From the NCBI GenBank assembly GCA_964549635.1, contig CAZJVJ010000008.1, positions 4,857-68,856 on the forward strand: a DNA stretch of 64,000 bases, given 5' to 3'. The DNA is from VGNY01 sp964549635 (GTDB lineage Bacteria; Chloroflexota; Dehalococcoidia; GIF9; UBA5629). The position numbers and the translations under genes were made by a program. The notes under the pieces are model-generated. The model had not been told where the DNA came from. It searched no databases and saw nothing but the letters and a program-made list of their open reading frames with translations. This document shows, in pieces, positions 8,269-16,154 of the stretch; the stretch's first letter is position 1, and every line of letters starts with the position of its first letter.

Positions 8269-10113
8269 ATGTCTGGCGGCTACGTGGGCAAAATCCTGTT
8301 TGTTGATTTATCAAATGCCAAAGTCTGGGAGGAGTCCCAGGATGAGAGTTTGTACCGGAATTTTCTGGGTGGCTATGGTCTTGGTGCGCGAATAATATTC
8401 AGCCGGCAGAAGGCAAAGGTTGACCCGCTGGGACCAGATGCCATGCTGGGACTTGTTACAGGCATCCTCACCGGAACGCCGGCACTCTTCGGCTCCAGGT
8501 ATATGGCGGTGGGTAAGTCGCCGCTCACCGGGACATGGGGAGATGCCAACTCGGGCGGTGACTTCGGTCCTCACTTAAAGTTTGCCGGCTACGATGCCGT
8601 ATTTTTCACCGGAATCGCCCCCACCCCGGTTTACCTGTTCATCAACGATGGTAAAGCGGAGCTGAGAAAGGCAGACAGGCTATGGGGCAAGGACACCTGG
8701 GAGACAGAGGAACTCCTGCAAGCTGAGCTGGGTAATGATGTCCGGGTGGCCTGCATTGGCCCGGCTGGAGAGAGCAAGTCACTGATTGCAGGTATCGTCA
8801 ACAATAAAGGCAGGGTTGCCGCCCGCTCCGGCCTGGGCGCCGTGATGGGGTCAAAAAAGCTGAAGGCCGTTGCTGTACGCGGCAATCTAAAGGTATCTGT
8901 AGCCCATGAAGCGGAACTGAAGGCAGCCAGGACAAAACATTTGGAGAATCTGGGTGGATTGGTTGACATATACCGTCAGTTCGGTACCTGTGGCGCCATG
9001 AACCAGTTCGTTCAAATCGGCGATGCGCCGGTTAAGAACTGGAAGGGTACAGCGCTCGATTTTACCACCGCTTTTGCCCTTAGCGACCAGGCAGTGATCA
9101 ATTTGCAGGAGCGCAAGTTTGCCTGCTGGCAATGCCCCGTTGCCTGCGGTGGACATATGAAGCCAGGCACAGGCGAGTACAATTATCCAGCCGGAGTGCA
9201 TAAACCTGAATACGAGACACTGGCATCCTTCGGCTCAATGTGCTTGAACGATAACCTTGAGTCTATAATAAAGGTCAATGATATCTGCAACCGCTATGGA
9301 GTGGACACCATCTCTGCCGGCTCTGCTATAGCCTTCGCCATAGAATGCTATGAGAATGGAATCATCAGCAACAAAGACACTGATGGCATCGAGCTCAGAT
9401 GGGGCAACCACAAAGCTATAGTGGCGATGACCGAAAAGCTGGTCAGGAGGGAAGGCTTCGGGAAGGTGCTTGCTGATGGTGTCAGGCTGGCAGCACAGCA
9501 GATAGGCAAGGGGGCTGAACAGTTCGCCATCCACATCCATGGCCAGGAAGTGCCCATGCATGACCCGAAACGCTTCATGAACTATGCCATCTCCTACGTT
9601 GATACCACACCGGCACGTCACACTCAGGGGAATTACAGCACCAGGCCAGCCAGCGGTCTGGAATTCCCGGTTTTTGACCGTCATTCCATCGCCGGGCGTG
9701 GTGTGGCCAACAAGATGGGCAAGGACTTGGTGCACGTGGTAAGCTGCTCTGGCATGTGCTTCTTCGGTCTGGGCTTCATGCATGCCAGCGCTCTCACTGA
9801 CTTCATAAATCTGACCACCGGCTGGGACTGCAGTATGGACGAACTATTGAAGACAGGCGAAAGGATTGCCAATATACGACAGGCCTTTAATTCCCGTGAA
9901 GGCATAAGCACCAGTGATTTTAAGGTTCCCGGGAGGGTCTCCGGCAACCCGCCGCTTGAGGCCGGGCCCACAGCAGGCAAATCAGTGGACTTCGATACAC
10001 TGCTCCGAGACTATCTCGCCGCCAGGGACTGGGATACTACCACCGGAAAGCCCAGCAAAAAGAAACTGCTCGAGCTGGGCCTGGACGATGTGGCTAAAGC
10101 CCTGTGGGACTAA
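8269..10113 (+). CDS. aldehyde:ferredoxin oxidoreductase family protein (tungsten enzyme)
   Basis: Members oxidise aldehydes to carboxylic acids, or run in reverse, with ferredoxin as electron carrier; they carry a tungstopterin and one 4Fe-4S cluster. The N-terminal domain is recognisable from GGYVGKILFVDLS and SRYMAVGKSPLTG. The cluster motif CWQCPVAC (CX2CX3C) is at about residues 290-297, and a fourth ligand is plausible at VVSCSGMCFFG. Length is 614 residues, normal for the family. The ATG at 8269 follows a perfect AGGAGGT; an in-frame ATG at 8242 has no ribosome site. SDR and CoA-transferase genes follow on the same strand. Actual substrate is unknown; some family members reduce benzoate-type acids or are of unknown role. 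Confidence 0.9.
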   Translation: MSGGYVGKILFVDLSNAKVWEESQDESLYRNFLGGYGLGARIIFSRQKAKVDPLGPDAMLGLVTGILTGTPALFGSRYMAVGKSPLTGTWGDANSGGDFGPHLKFAGYDAVFFTGIAPTPVYLFINDGKAELRKADRLWGKDTWETEELLQAELGNDVRVACIGPAGESKSLIAGIVNNKGRVAARSGLGAVMGSKKLKAVAVRGNLKVSVAHEAELKAARTKHLENLGGLVDIYRQFGTCGAMNQFVQIGDAPVKNWKGTALDFTTAFALSDQAVINLQERKFACWQCPVACGGHMKPGTGEYNYPAGVHKPEYETLASFGSMCLNDNLESIIKVNDICNRYGVDTISAGSAIAFAIECYENGIISNKDTDGIELRWGNHKAIVAMTEKLVRREGFGKVLADGVRLAAQQIGKGAEQFAIHIHGQEVPMHDPKRFMNYAISYVDTTPARHTQGNYSTRPASGLEFPVFDRHSIAGRGVANKMGKDLVHVVSCSGMCFFGLGFMHASALTDFINLTTGWDCSMDELLKTGERIANIRQAFNSREGISTSDFKVPGRVSGNPPLEAGPTAGKSVDFDTLLRDYLAARDWDTTTGKPSKKKLLELGLDDVAKALWD

Positions 10114-10142
10114 GCAATGCTTTAAAACAAGGTACGGGGTGC

Positions 10143-10898
10143 ATGATGAGATTCAGAGATAAAGTGGCTATCGTGACCGGCGGTGCCAGGGGGATAGGGA
10201 AGGCGATTGCTGACAAAATGGCTGAAGAAGGGGCTAATGTGGTGGTAGTGGACAAAGACCCGGACACGCTTAAAGATACGGTGGAGGGAATAAGGAACAG
10301 GGGTGGAAAGGCAATAGCCGTAATAGGAGATATGACTAAAGCCGAGGATATCAACCAAATGGTTCAAGCCACAATCGAGCAGTTCGGCAAAATAGACATA
10401 CTTGTAAATAATGTTGGACTGTTCACCTTCGAACCCTTCCTTGATACGAAGGAGGAGGAGTGGGACAGGCTGATTGCCCTAAATCTGAAGAGCACTATGC
10501 TGTGTTCCAGGGCTGTGCTTAAAGAGATGGTCAAGAGGAGCTACGGGAAAATAGTCAACATAAGTTCTGATGCTGCCAGAATAGGCGTCACGGCTCAGGC
10601 AGCATACACCGCAGCCAAAGCTGGAGTCATCGGGCTTACCAGGACACTGGCCAGAGAGATGGCACGGTACAATATTAATGTTAACTGCGTCTGCCCTGGG
10701 CTGGTGGACACCAAGATGACTGCTGACCTTCTGGCCTTTGCCCCGGAATTGAAAGAGAAGATGATAAAGGCGATACCCTTCCGTCGGATGGCTACCCCAG
10801 AAGACGTGGCCTATGCGGTCTGCTTCTTCGCCTCAGACGAAGCCGGTTACATCACCGGACAGTCCCTGAGCGTCAACGGCGGGCAGGCTATGTTTTAA
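10143..10898 (+). CDS. short-chain dehydrogenase/reductase (FabG-like)
   Basis: A classical SDR of 251 residues. The nucleotide-binding motif TGGARGIG is near residue 13. The NNVG segment follows, then the catalytic serine in NISSDA, and Tyr and Lys in AAYTAAKAG. The C-terminal SLSVNGGQAMF closes the substrate pocket. The acidic residue after beta-strand 2 (VVVDKD) suggests NAD rather than NADP. ATG codons lie at 10143 and 10146; the first is preceded by a weak GGGG site. It follows the aldehyde oxidoreductase by 29 bp, so the two are probably co-transcribed. It may oxidise a hydroxyacyl-CoA or an alcohol; substrate cannot be read from sequence. Confidence 0.85.
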   Translation: MMRFRDKVAIVTGGARGIGKAIADKMAEEGANVVVVDKDPDTLKDTVEGIRNRGGKAIAVIGDMTKAEDINQMVQATIEQFGKIDILVNNVGLFTFEPFLDTKEEEWDRLIALNLKSTMLCSRAVLKEMVKRSYGKIVNISSDAARIGVTAQAAYTAAKAGVIGLTRTLAREMARYNINVNCVCPGLVDTKMTADLLAFAPELKEKMIKAIPFRRMATPEDVAYAVCFFASDEAGYITGQSLSVNGGQAMF

Positions 10899-10948
10899 AT
10901 CGCCCGGACAGACAATTATGCAATGCTAAATTTTCAGGTCGCCTATGT

Positions 10949-10970
10949 CGAGGCTAAAGCCTCGCATTTT
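10949..10970 (+). terminator. repeat-derived hairpin with T run (likely terminator)
   Basis: CGAGGC-TAAA-GCCTCG (10949-10964) followed by CATTTTT. It is a copy of the dispersed palindrome found also at 8150 and 17358. Hairpin plus T run downstream of the SDR gene fits an intrinsic terminator, though a same-strand gene follows. Confidence 0.45.
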
Positions 10971-11003
10971 TGTCAAAGTTAGTTATAGGTTATGGGGTGT
11001 AAC

Positions 11004-12182
11004 ATGCTACCTTTAGATGGAGTGAAGGTGCTGGATTTGAGCCATGCTGTCGCTGGCCCCTGCTGCACCATGCTGCTGGCAGATATGGGGGCCGAGGTGA
11101 TAAAGGTTGAGCCCCTAAGCGGTGAAATCTTCCGCTATGCCGGCGGCGGAACGCTGTTCGTGAACCTAAACAGGAATAAAAGGGGCATGGCCCTGGACCT
11201 AAGGAGCCCAGAAGGTCATCAGATAGCCCTGAAACTAGCCTCTAAAACGGACGTTCTGGTTGAAAGCTACACACCGGGAACTGCAGACAGGCTGGGCCTG
11301 GGCTATGATGCCATCAGCCAGATAAATCCGAAGGTAATATACTGCTCCATATCGGGCTTCGGTCAGACCGGTCCTTACCGGGAACGTCCCGGCTACGACC
11401 CACTAGCCCAGGCTATGTCAGGCATGATGCTGGCAACCGGCGAACCTGACCGGCCGCCGGTAAGGACGGCAGCTTCAACCATCGATTATGGCGCGGGGAT
11501 GCTGGGAGCTTACGCCATCGCCGTGGCACTGCTGCACCGGGAAAGGAGCGGCAAGGGTCAGAGAATAGATATATCGTTGCTTGATACAGCAGTCTTCTAT
11601 ATGACACACTTCATAACCAACTACGCACTGACGGGACAGAACCCACCTAGGCTGGGTTCGGCCAGCCAGGCGTTTGTCCCCTACCAGGCGTTCGAGGCCA
11701 GGGACAGGTTTATTTTCATCGGCGTCTCCACCGAAAAGGCATGGAAGAGTTTTTGCCAGGCATTGGGACTGGATGATTTGGTCAATGACCCCAGATACGC
11801 TACAAACGCTGACAGGCTTCGGAACCGCGAGGAGCTGCTTAGAACGCTGGGGCAGATATTGAAGCAATGGGATAGCCAGGAGTTGATGAACAGGCTGATA
11901 GCCGCTGACGTTACCTGCGGGCCACTTCTCAGCGTGGGCGAGTTAATGGACGACCCGCAGGTCAAAGCCAGAGGGCTTATTATCGATTCCGACTATCCGG
12001 AACTGGGCAAGATCAAGATTGGGCGGACACCTATCACCTTCTCCGAGACAGAGCCGCAGAACAGACATCGGGCACCGTTGCTTGGAGAGCATACTATCGA
12101 AGTCCTGCATGAACTGGGATATAGTGAGGCAGAGATAAAGCAGCTGGCCGAAAAAGGCATCATATCGCAGCGAGCACCATAA
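11004..12182 (+). CDS. CaiB/BaiF-type family III CoA transferase
   Basis: Family III enzymes move CoA between carboxylic acids through an aspartyl-CoA intermediate. The protein begins MLPLDGVKVLDLSHAVAGP, with ADMGAEVIKVE after it. The family's catalytic Asp lies in GYDPLAQAMSGMM (about residue 133). FGQTGPYRERPGYDP is a further signature. Length is 392 residues, as expected. The ATG at 11004 is chosen because GGGGTG lies 5 bp before it; an in-frame ATG at 10992 has no such site. The gene follows the oxidoreductase and SDR genes, which suggests that an acid formed by aldehyde oxidation is activated or exchanged as CoA ester. Substrate is unknown. Confidence 0.88.
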   Translation: MLPLDGVKVLDLSHAVAGPCCTMLLADMGAEVIKVEPLSGEIFRYAGGGTLFVNLNRNKRGMALDLRSPEGHQIALKLASKTDVLVESYTPGTADRLGLGYDAISQINPKVIYCSISGFGQTGPYRERPGYDPLAQAMSGMMLATGEPDRPPVRTAASTIDYGAGMLGAYAIAVALLHRERSGKGQRIDISLLDTAVFYMTHFITNYALTGQNPPRLGSASQAFVPYQAFEARDRFIFIGVSTEKAWKSFCQALGLDDLVNDPRYATNADRLRNREELLRTLGQILKQWDSQELMNRLIAADVTCGPLLSVGELMDDPQVKARGLIIDSDYPELGKIKIGRTPITFSETEPQNRHRAPLLGEHTIEVLHELGYSEAEIKQLAEKGIISQRAP

Positions 12183-12319
12183 CAAGTAAATTTGCCATGT
12201 AAAATGACAGGCCACATTCGAAAGTTACCCACCTCTCGGTCAGGTCGAAGGGTGATGTTAAATTTTTGTGCCCTAATTATGAATTGCATAATAGTCGATA
12301 TGCTACGGAGGGGCGCACC

Positions 12320-12847
12320 ATGAAAACATTCAACAAACGGGGCGACGCTGGGGAGACCAGTCTGCTCTTTGGTACCAGGGTGGCTAAGTCAGACCTTAGA
12401 TGTGAGGCCTATGGCACCACAGACGAAGCGGTCTCAATACTGGGCTTGGCACGTCACTTCTGCCAACCTGAGGTTAACGACATCATCCTCACGGTGCAGC
12501 AGGAGCTATTTACGGTTGGAACTGAACTGGCAACACCGGTCGAGCATTACTCAAAGCTAGCTGAAAAGGGTAAAACTGTCACCGCAGCTATGGTGCAGCG
12601 GCTGGAGGCTCTAATAGAGCAATTTGAAGCTAAAGTAAAGATGCCGGAATCATTCATCATCCCCGGCAGCGGTCCTGCCAGTTCGGCAGTCCTGGACATT
12701 GCCCGTACAGTCATCAGGCGCGCCGAAAGGAGGGTGGTGGCACTCAAAGAGGTCGGCCTGGTAAAAAATGCCGAGGTACTCAAATACCTGAATCGCTTGG
12801 CTGATTTGATTTTCACCCTGGCCCGCTACGAGGACAGCGCCACGTAG
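12320..12847 (+). CDS. PduO-type cob(I)alamin adenosyltransferase
   Basis: PduO-type enzymes make adenosylcobalamin from ATP and cob(I)alamin and are unrelated in fold to the CobO enzyme also in this window. The N-terminal ATP-binding segment is FNKRGDAGETSLLFGTRV. The C-terminal helix contains the signature DIARTVIRRAERRVV and ends LNRLADLIFTLARYED. Length is 175 residues, matching single-domain family members. The ATG at 12320 is preceded by GGAGGGG. It lies 137 bp behind the CoA transferase. Two adenosyltransferases fit an organism with several B12-dependent mutases. Confidence 0.92.
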   Translation: MKTFNKRGDAGETSLLFGTRVAKSDLRCEAYGTTDEAVSILGLARHFCQPEVNDIILTVQQELFTVGTELATPVEHYSKLAEKGKTVTAAMVQRLEALIEQFEAKVKMPESFIIPGSGPASSAVLDIARTVIRRAERRVVALKEVGLVKNAEVLKYLNRLADLIFTLARYEDSAT

Positions 12848-12925
12848 TGCGCCACTTAAGGGTCATCTGAGACCGGTGCCCTCAAGCCACACGCTAATGA
12901 TGGTGAGACTCCTTCACGGTTAAAT

Positions 12926-12955
12926 TTGACATTGGACTATCTAATCTGGTAAATT
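12926..12955 (+). promoter_or_regulatory. promoter of the rplU-rpmA-rpmE operon
   Basis: Perfect TTGACA (12926-12931), 18-bp spacer and TAAATT (12950-12955). Predicted start is near 12962, leaving about 11 bases before the rplU ATG and no room for a normal ribosome site. Confidence 0.5.
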
Positions 12956-12972
12956 TAGACTCGTTTCTGAAA

Positions 12973-13353
12973 ATGACTCAGACCTATGCTATTGTTGAAA
13001 TCGGCGGCAAGCAGTACAAAGTCGCCCCAGGGCAGAGGATAGAGGTGGACCGCCTCTCCATTGCCGAGGGCGACGATATTGAGCTTTCCAAAGTGCTGTT
13101 TATCGCTGATGGTGGAGATATCATTATTGGCACGCCAACCATTGACGGGGCTAAGGTGACTGCCACCTGCCTCGGCGAAAAAAAGGGCGATAAGATAACA
13201 GTTTTCAAATATAAAGCCAAGACGCGATATCGGAGAAAGAAGGGGCACCGGCAGCTTTACTCCACACTGGAGATCAAGCAGATTGTGAAGCCGGGCGAAC
13301 CAGTAGAGGCGGCAAAACGAAAAAAGGAAAAGGTCGCAGCTGGAGGTAATTGA
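12973..13353 (+). CDS. rplU: ribosomal protein bL21
   Basis: bL21 of the large ribosomal subunit, 126 residues. The start AIVEIGGKQYKVAPGQ is the family hallmark, and KTRYRRKKGHRQ with LEIKQI closes the conserved part. The lysine-rich tail beyond residue 105 is slightly longer than in E. coli. No Shine-Dalgarno sequence precedes the ATG; the predicted promoter implies a leader of about 11 bases. The stop codon overlaps the start of rpmA by one base (TGATG). Confidence 0.97.
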   Translation: MTQTYAIVEIGGKQYKVAPGQRIEVDRLSIAEGDDIELSKVLFIADGGDIIIGTPTIDGAKVTATCLGEKKGDKITVFKYKAKTRYRRKKGHRQLYSTLEIKQIVKPGEPVEAAKRKKEKVAAGGN

Positions 13354-13607
13354 TGGCACATAAGAAAGGTGGCGGGAGCACACGCTACGGACGCGACAGT
13401 AACGCTAAACGGCTGGGGGTGAAACGGTACGATGGTCAACAGGTCAACGCCGGCACCATCCTGGTCAGGCAGCGAGGAACCCGAATTTATCCGGGCAATA
13501 ACGTAGGCGTGGGCAAAGACTACACGCTCTTTGCCCTAGTCAGCGGCACCGTCAAATATGAACCGGCAACCGGGAATAAGAGAAAGGTCAGCGTTTATCC
13601 TGCATAA
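13353..13607 (+). CDS. rpmA: ribosomal protein bL27
   Basis: bL27 lies near the peptidyl-transferase centre. The N-terminus MAHKKGGGSTRYGRDSNAKR has the form made directly, without the cleaved extension seen in Firmicutes. VRQRGTRIYPGNNVG and the C-terminal KVSVYPA are typical. The ATG at 13353 overlaps the rplU stop and is preceded by GGAGG within rplU. The product is 84 residues long. Confidence 0.97.
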   Translation: MAHKKGGGSTRYGRDSNAKRLGVKRYDGQQVNAGTILVRQRGTRIYPGNNVGVGKDYTLFALVSGTVKYEPATGNKRKVSVYPA

Positions 13608-13609
13608 GA

Positions 13610-13813
13610 ATGAAAGCTAAAATACATCCCGAATATCATAATGACGCCAAGGTTGTCTGCTCCTGCGGCAATACTTTTACCACCGGCTCTACCAAAAAGG
13701 TGCTGAGGGTGGAGCTATGTAGCAAGTGCCATCCATTCTTTACCGGTGAGCAGAAGATAGTAGACACTGCCGGTAGAGTAGAACGTTTCAAGCGCAAGTA
13801 TAAGCTTACCTGA
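13610..13813 (+). CDS. rpmE: ribosomal protein bL31, zinc-binding form
   Basis: bL31 bridges the ribosomal subunits. The 67-residue protein begins MKAKIHPEYH and has the four-cysteine set CSC and CSKC, so it is the zinc-containing (C+) paralogue. HPFFTGEQKIVDTAGRVERF is the family core. It starts two bases after rpmA, and an intrinsic terminator follows. Joining rpmE to rplU-rpmA is not the common E. coli arrangement but fits a ribosomal-protein operon. Confidence 0.97.
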   Translation: MKAKIHPEYHNDAKVVCSCGNTFTTGSTKKVLRVELCSKCHPFFTGEQKIVDTAGRVERFKRKYKLT

Positions 13814-13866
13814 TAAAAAGGGAATGAGGACAACCCTCAACATCTGCCCTTCACACTGTTGTTCTT

Positions 13867-13895
13867 AGACAGGGCCAAAGCCCTGTCTTATATTT
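13867..13895 (+). terminator. intrinsic terminator of the ribosomal protein operon
   Basis: Nine-base-pair stem AGACAGGGC / GCCCTGTCT (13867-13875, 13880-13888), a CAAA loop and the tail TATATTTT. It lies 53 bp past rpmE and excludes any start codon for the next gene within it. Confidence 0.8.
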
Positions 13896-13948
13896 TAAAT
13901 CCCTTTTCCCGGTCCCGGAAAAGGAACTTAAAGGGAGGGTCAGAGTTT

Positions 13949-14866
13949 TTGTCGAAAACAGAGCCTTTTTATTACGGTGGACAGGCGGTAATCGAAGGGG
14001 TGATGATACGGGGACGGGATAGTGTGGCTATCGCTGTGCGCCGCCCCGACGGTCAAATAGAAGTAACCGCCCAGCCGCTTGCCACACTGTACAAAGGTCG
14101 CCTCAGAAATTTGCCTTTTATCAGGGGCATAATTGTCCTTGTCGAAACCCTGGTGCTCGGCACCAGGGCGCTGCTTCACTCCGCTCAGGTTGCAGCAGCC
14201 GAAGAAGGAAACATCTCACCGGCTTTGCTCTGGGGGAGCGTGGTTCTTGCTATTGCCTTCGCGATAGCTATTTTCTTTATCGCTCCGCTGTTGCTGACAC
14301 GCTACTTAATTGACCCGCACATTACCTCAGCCCTGCTCAGCAACTTGGTCGAAGGCGCTTTTCGCATCGCCATCTTCATCGCCTATCTGAAGCTGATAAA
14401 TCTAATGCCTGATGTGAGGAAGGTTTTTGCATACCATGGTGCTGAACATAAAGTGGTCAATGCCTACGAGGCCGGGGTGCCTCTAGAGTTAAATTACATC
14501 AAAAACTACCCTACAGCCCATGCCCGGTGCGGCACCAGTTTCCTGCTGGCAGTATTAATCATTGCTATATTCATCTTCGCCCTGCTTGGGCGACCACCGC
14601 TGTTGTTGAGCATAATATCACGCATTGTCCTTATACCGGTAATCGCTGCAGTTGGCTATGAATTCGTCCGCTTTGGCGCAAGCCATAACCGAAATCTTAT
14701 AATACGCGGTCTTCTCATGCCAGGTCTACTACTGCAGTCTATGACTACGGGAGAGCCAAACGATGGCCAGCTGGAGACAGCCATATTAGCGCTGAAAAAG
14801 GTCATCGAAACCGATGGCAGCGGTGATAAGCAAAGTAGCCCAGGCGCTTCAGGCCCGGCTCTCTAA
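13949..14866 (+). CDS. DUF1385 family membrane protein
   Basis: The protein shows the conserved DUF1385 opening YYGGQAVIEGVMIRGRD, the central YHGAEHKVVNAYEAG and HARCGTSFL. Around these are about four to five hydrophobic helices (roughly residues 95-120, 135-160, 205-230 and 235-255). Function is unknown; in many bacteria the family sits beside rpmE and prfA, which fits its position here after bL31. The TTG at 13949 is chosen: it has AGGGAGGGT 8 bp upstream, and the longer frame would start inside the terminator hairpin. Length is then 305 residues. Its 3' end overlaps the convergent hisI by 18 bp. Confidence 0.85.
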   Translation: MSKTEPFYYGGQAVIEGVMIRGRDSVAIAVRRPDGQIEVTAQPLATLYKGRLRNLPFIRGIIVLVETLVLGTRALLHSAQVAAAEEGNISPALLWGSVVLAIAFAIAIFFIAPLLLTRYLIDPHITSALLSNLVEGAFRIAIFIAYLKLINLMPDVRKVFAYHGAEHKVVNAYEAGVPLELNYIKNYPTAHARCGTSFLLAVLIIAIFIFALLGRPPLLLSIISRIVLIPVIAAVGYEFVRFGASHNRNLIIRGLLMPGLLLQSMTTGEPNDGQLETAILALKKVIETDGSGDKQSSPGASGPAL

Positions 14867-15178
14867 ATCTTGTTTATCCAAGCCCTGAAAAAAACAGCTC
14901 CGATTACCGGTGTGACACACGGGACCGGCCGGCTTGACCTTAATAAGTATGGCATCACCATCGCAGTCTTTAGACAGAGATTGCACCCTTAAAATGCTGC
15001 CTGATGTAGCACCTTTATGCCACAATTCCTGTCGGCTACGACTGTAAAACCAGACCTCGCCACTGTCCAGCGTTCGCCGCAGGGCTTCCTGGTTGGCATA
15101 ACCCAGCATCAGCACCTCACCGCTATCCGCATCCTGGATAATGACGGGTATTAGCCCTTTGTCATCGAACTTTACCAT
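14849..15178 (-). CDS. hisI: phosphoribosyl-AMP cyclohydrolase
   Basis: HisI opens the adenine ring of phosphoribosyl-AMP in the third step of histidine synthesis. The 109 residues include GEVLMLGYANQEAL and WHKGATSG. The metal and active-site segment is KDCDGDAILIKV with its Asp residues, and the C-terminal zinc ligands are in GPVCHTGNRSCF. It is the stand-alone cyclohydrolase, without the HisE pyrophosphohydrolase domain. The ATG at 15178 follows AAGGTGG. It lies 45 bp downstream of hisA, probably in the same transcript. Confidence 0.95.
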   Translation of the reverse strand: MVKFDDKGLIPVIIQDADSGEVLMLGYANQEALRRTLDSGEVWFYSRSRQELWHKGATSGSILRVQSLSKDCDGDAILIKVKPAGPVCHTGNRSCFFQGLDKQDLESRA

Positions 15179-15223
15179 GTGGCACCACCTTGTTTTTTTC
15201 CTCTCCCTGATTAGATGAAAAGC

Positions 15224-15937
15224 TCACAGCCCCAGGGCTAAAGCCTCCTTCAAATTTACATCGCCGGTGTAAAGTGCCCTGCCTATGATAGCCCCTTCGA
15301 CCCCCAGCCCGCTGAGCTTTTTCAGATGAGCCAGTGCCGAAATACCACCAGCAGCGATTACAGGTATTTTTACACCCTTGACCATCGCAGCTATGGCTTC
15401 AAAACACGGCTCAGTCAGCGTGCCATCACGCTTTATATCGGTGTAGATGACACGCCTTACCCCGAGAGCTGCCATCTTTCGACCCAGTTCCAGCGCTGCA
15501 ACTTCAGTACCTTCCTTCCAGCCACGAATAGCTACATAACCATCCCGGGCATCTATGCCTACAACTATAGCCTCGCCATATTTCTGGCACAACTGCTGAA
15601 CCAGTCCCGGAGACTCCACAGCTACCGTTCCCAGAATGACACGGTCTACACCAATATCGAGCAATCTAGCCACGGTGGCTTCGTTTCTGATACCACCACC
15701 GATCTGGACAGGTATGCGCATTTGTTTTACTATGGCCTCAACGACTGCCATGTTGCAGGGCTCACCGCGAGCGGCACCGTCCAGGTCAACCACATGCAGA
15801 CGCCTTGCCCCCTGTGCCTGCCACTCCAGAGCCGCAGCCACCGGGTCTTCAAAAAAAACCGTCTCACAGCGGTAATCACCCTGATACAGCCGAACACATT
15901 TGCCACCTTTAATATCAACGGCCGGTATTATCTCCAT
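15224..15937 (-). CDS. hisA: ProFAR isomerase
   Basis: HisA isomerises ProFAR to PRFAR by an Amadori rearrangement in histidine synthesis, in a TIM barrel with twofold phosphate-binding repeats. Motifs are IPAVDIKGGKCVRLYQGDY with the catalytic Asp8, QIGGGIR in the first half, and YTDIKRDGTL with the second catalytic Asp, then AAGGISAL. Length is 237 residues. The ATG at 15937 is preceded by AAGGGG. Only hisI follows; hisF, the usual partner, is not in the cluster. Confidence 0.95.
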   Translation of the reverse strand: MEIIPAVDIKGGKCVRLYQGDYRCETVFFEDPVAAALEWQAQGARRLHVVDLDGAARGEPCNMAVVEAIVKQMRIPVQIGGGIRNEATVARLLDIGVDRVILGTVAVESPGLVQQLCQKYGEAIVVGIDARDGYVAIRGWKEGTEVAALELGRKMAALGVRRVIYTDIKRDGTLTEPCFEAIAAMVKGVKIPVIAAGGISALAHLKKLSGLGVEGAIIGRALYTGDVNLKEALALGL

Positions 15938-15980
15938 ATCACCCCTTAATCCAGTTAAGTCGTTTGTTTCCAGTTATTCC

Positions 15981-16005
15981 TGGAGTGCCAAGCTTTAGCT
16001 TCGCC
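15981..16005. repeat. dispersed palindromic repeat, degenerate copy
   Basis: GAGTGCCAAGCTTTAGCTTCGCC resembles the inverse of the GCGAGGCTAAAGCCTCGCACT element at 8150 with several mismatches. It lies in the 217-bp spacer between divergent hisA and the acyl-CoA dehydrogenase; a TATACAAT stretch near 16112 may be a -10 box for the latter. Confidence 0.4.
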
Positions 16006-16154
16006 AATACCTATCATAAGACAATATTTAAAGCCCACAACGCAGCCAAATTTTTTATTTGAAGCTAATCTGGAAGCCTATTTTTAACTCTCGCTGATTT
16101 ACTATACAATATTAAAGCTTTGGGGCAGTTACTTCAATAAAGGAGGCGCAAAAT

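Noticed and set aside
13859..13948. Upstream start of the DUF1385 gene
   Set aside because: It lies within the rpmE terminator hairpin, while TTG 13949 has a ribosome site and leads into the conserved region.
15326..15949. 207-codon frame opposite hisA
   Set aside because: A shadow of the hisA coding strand; no ribosome site, and hisA is certain.
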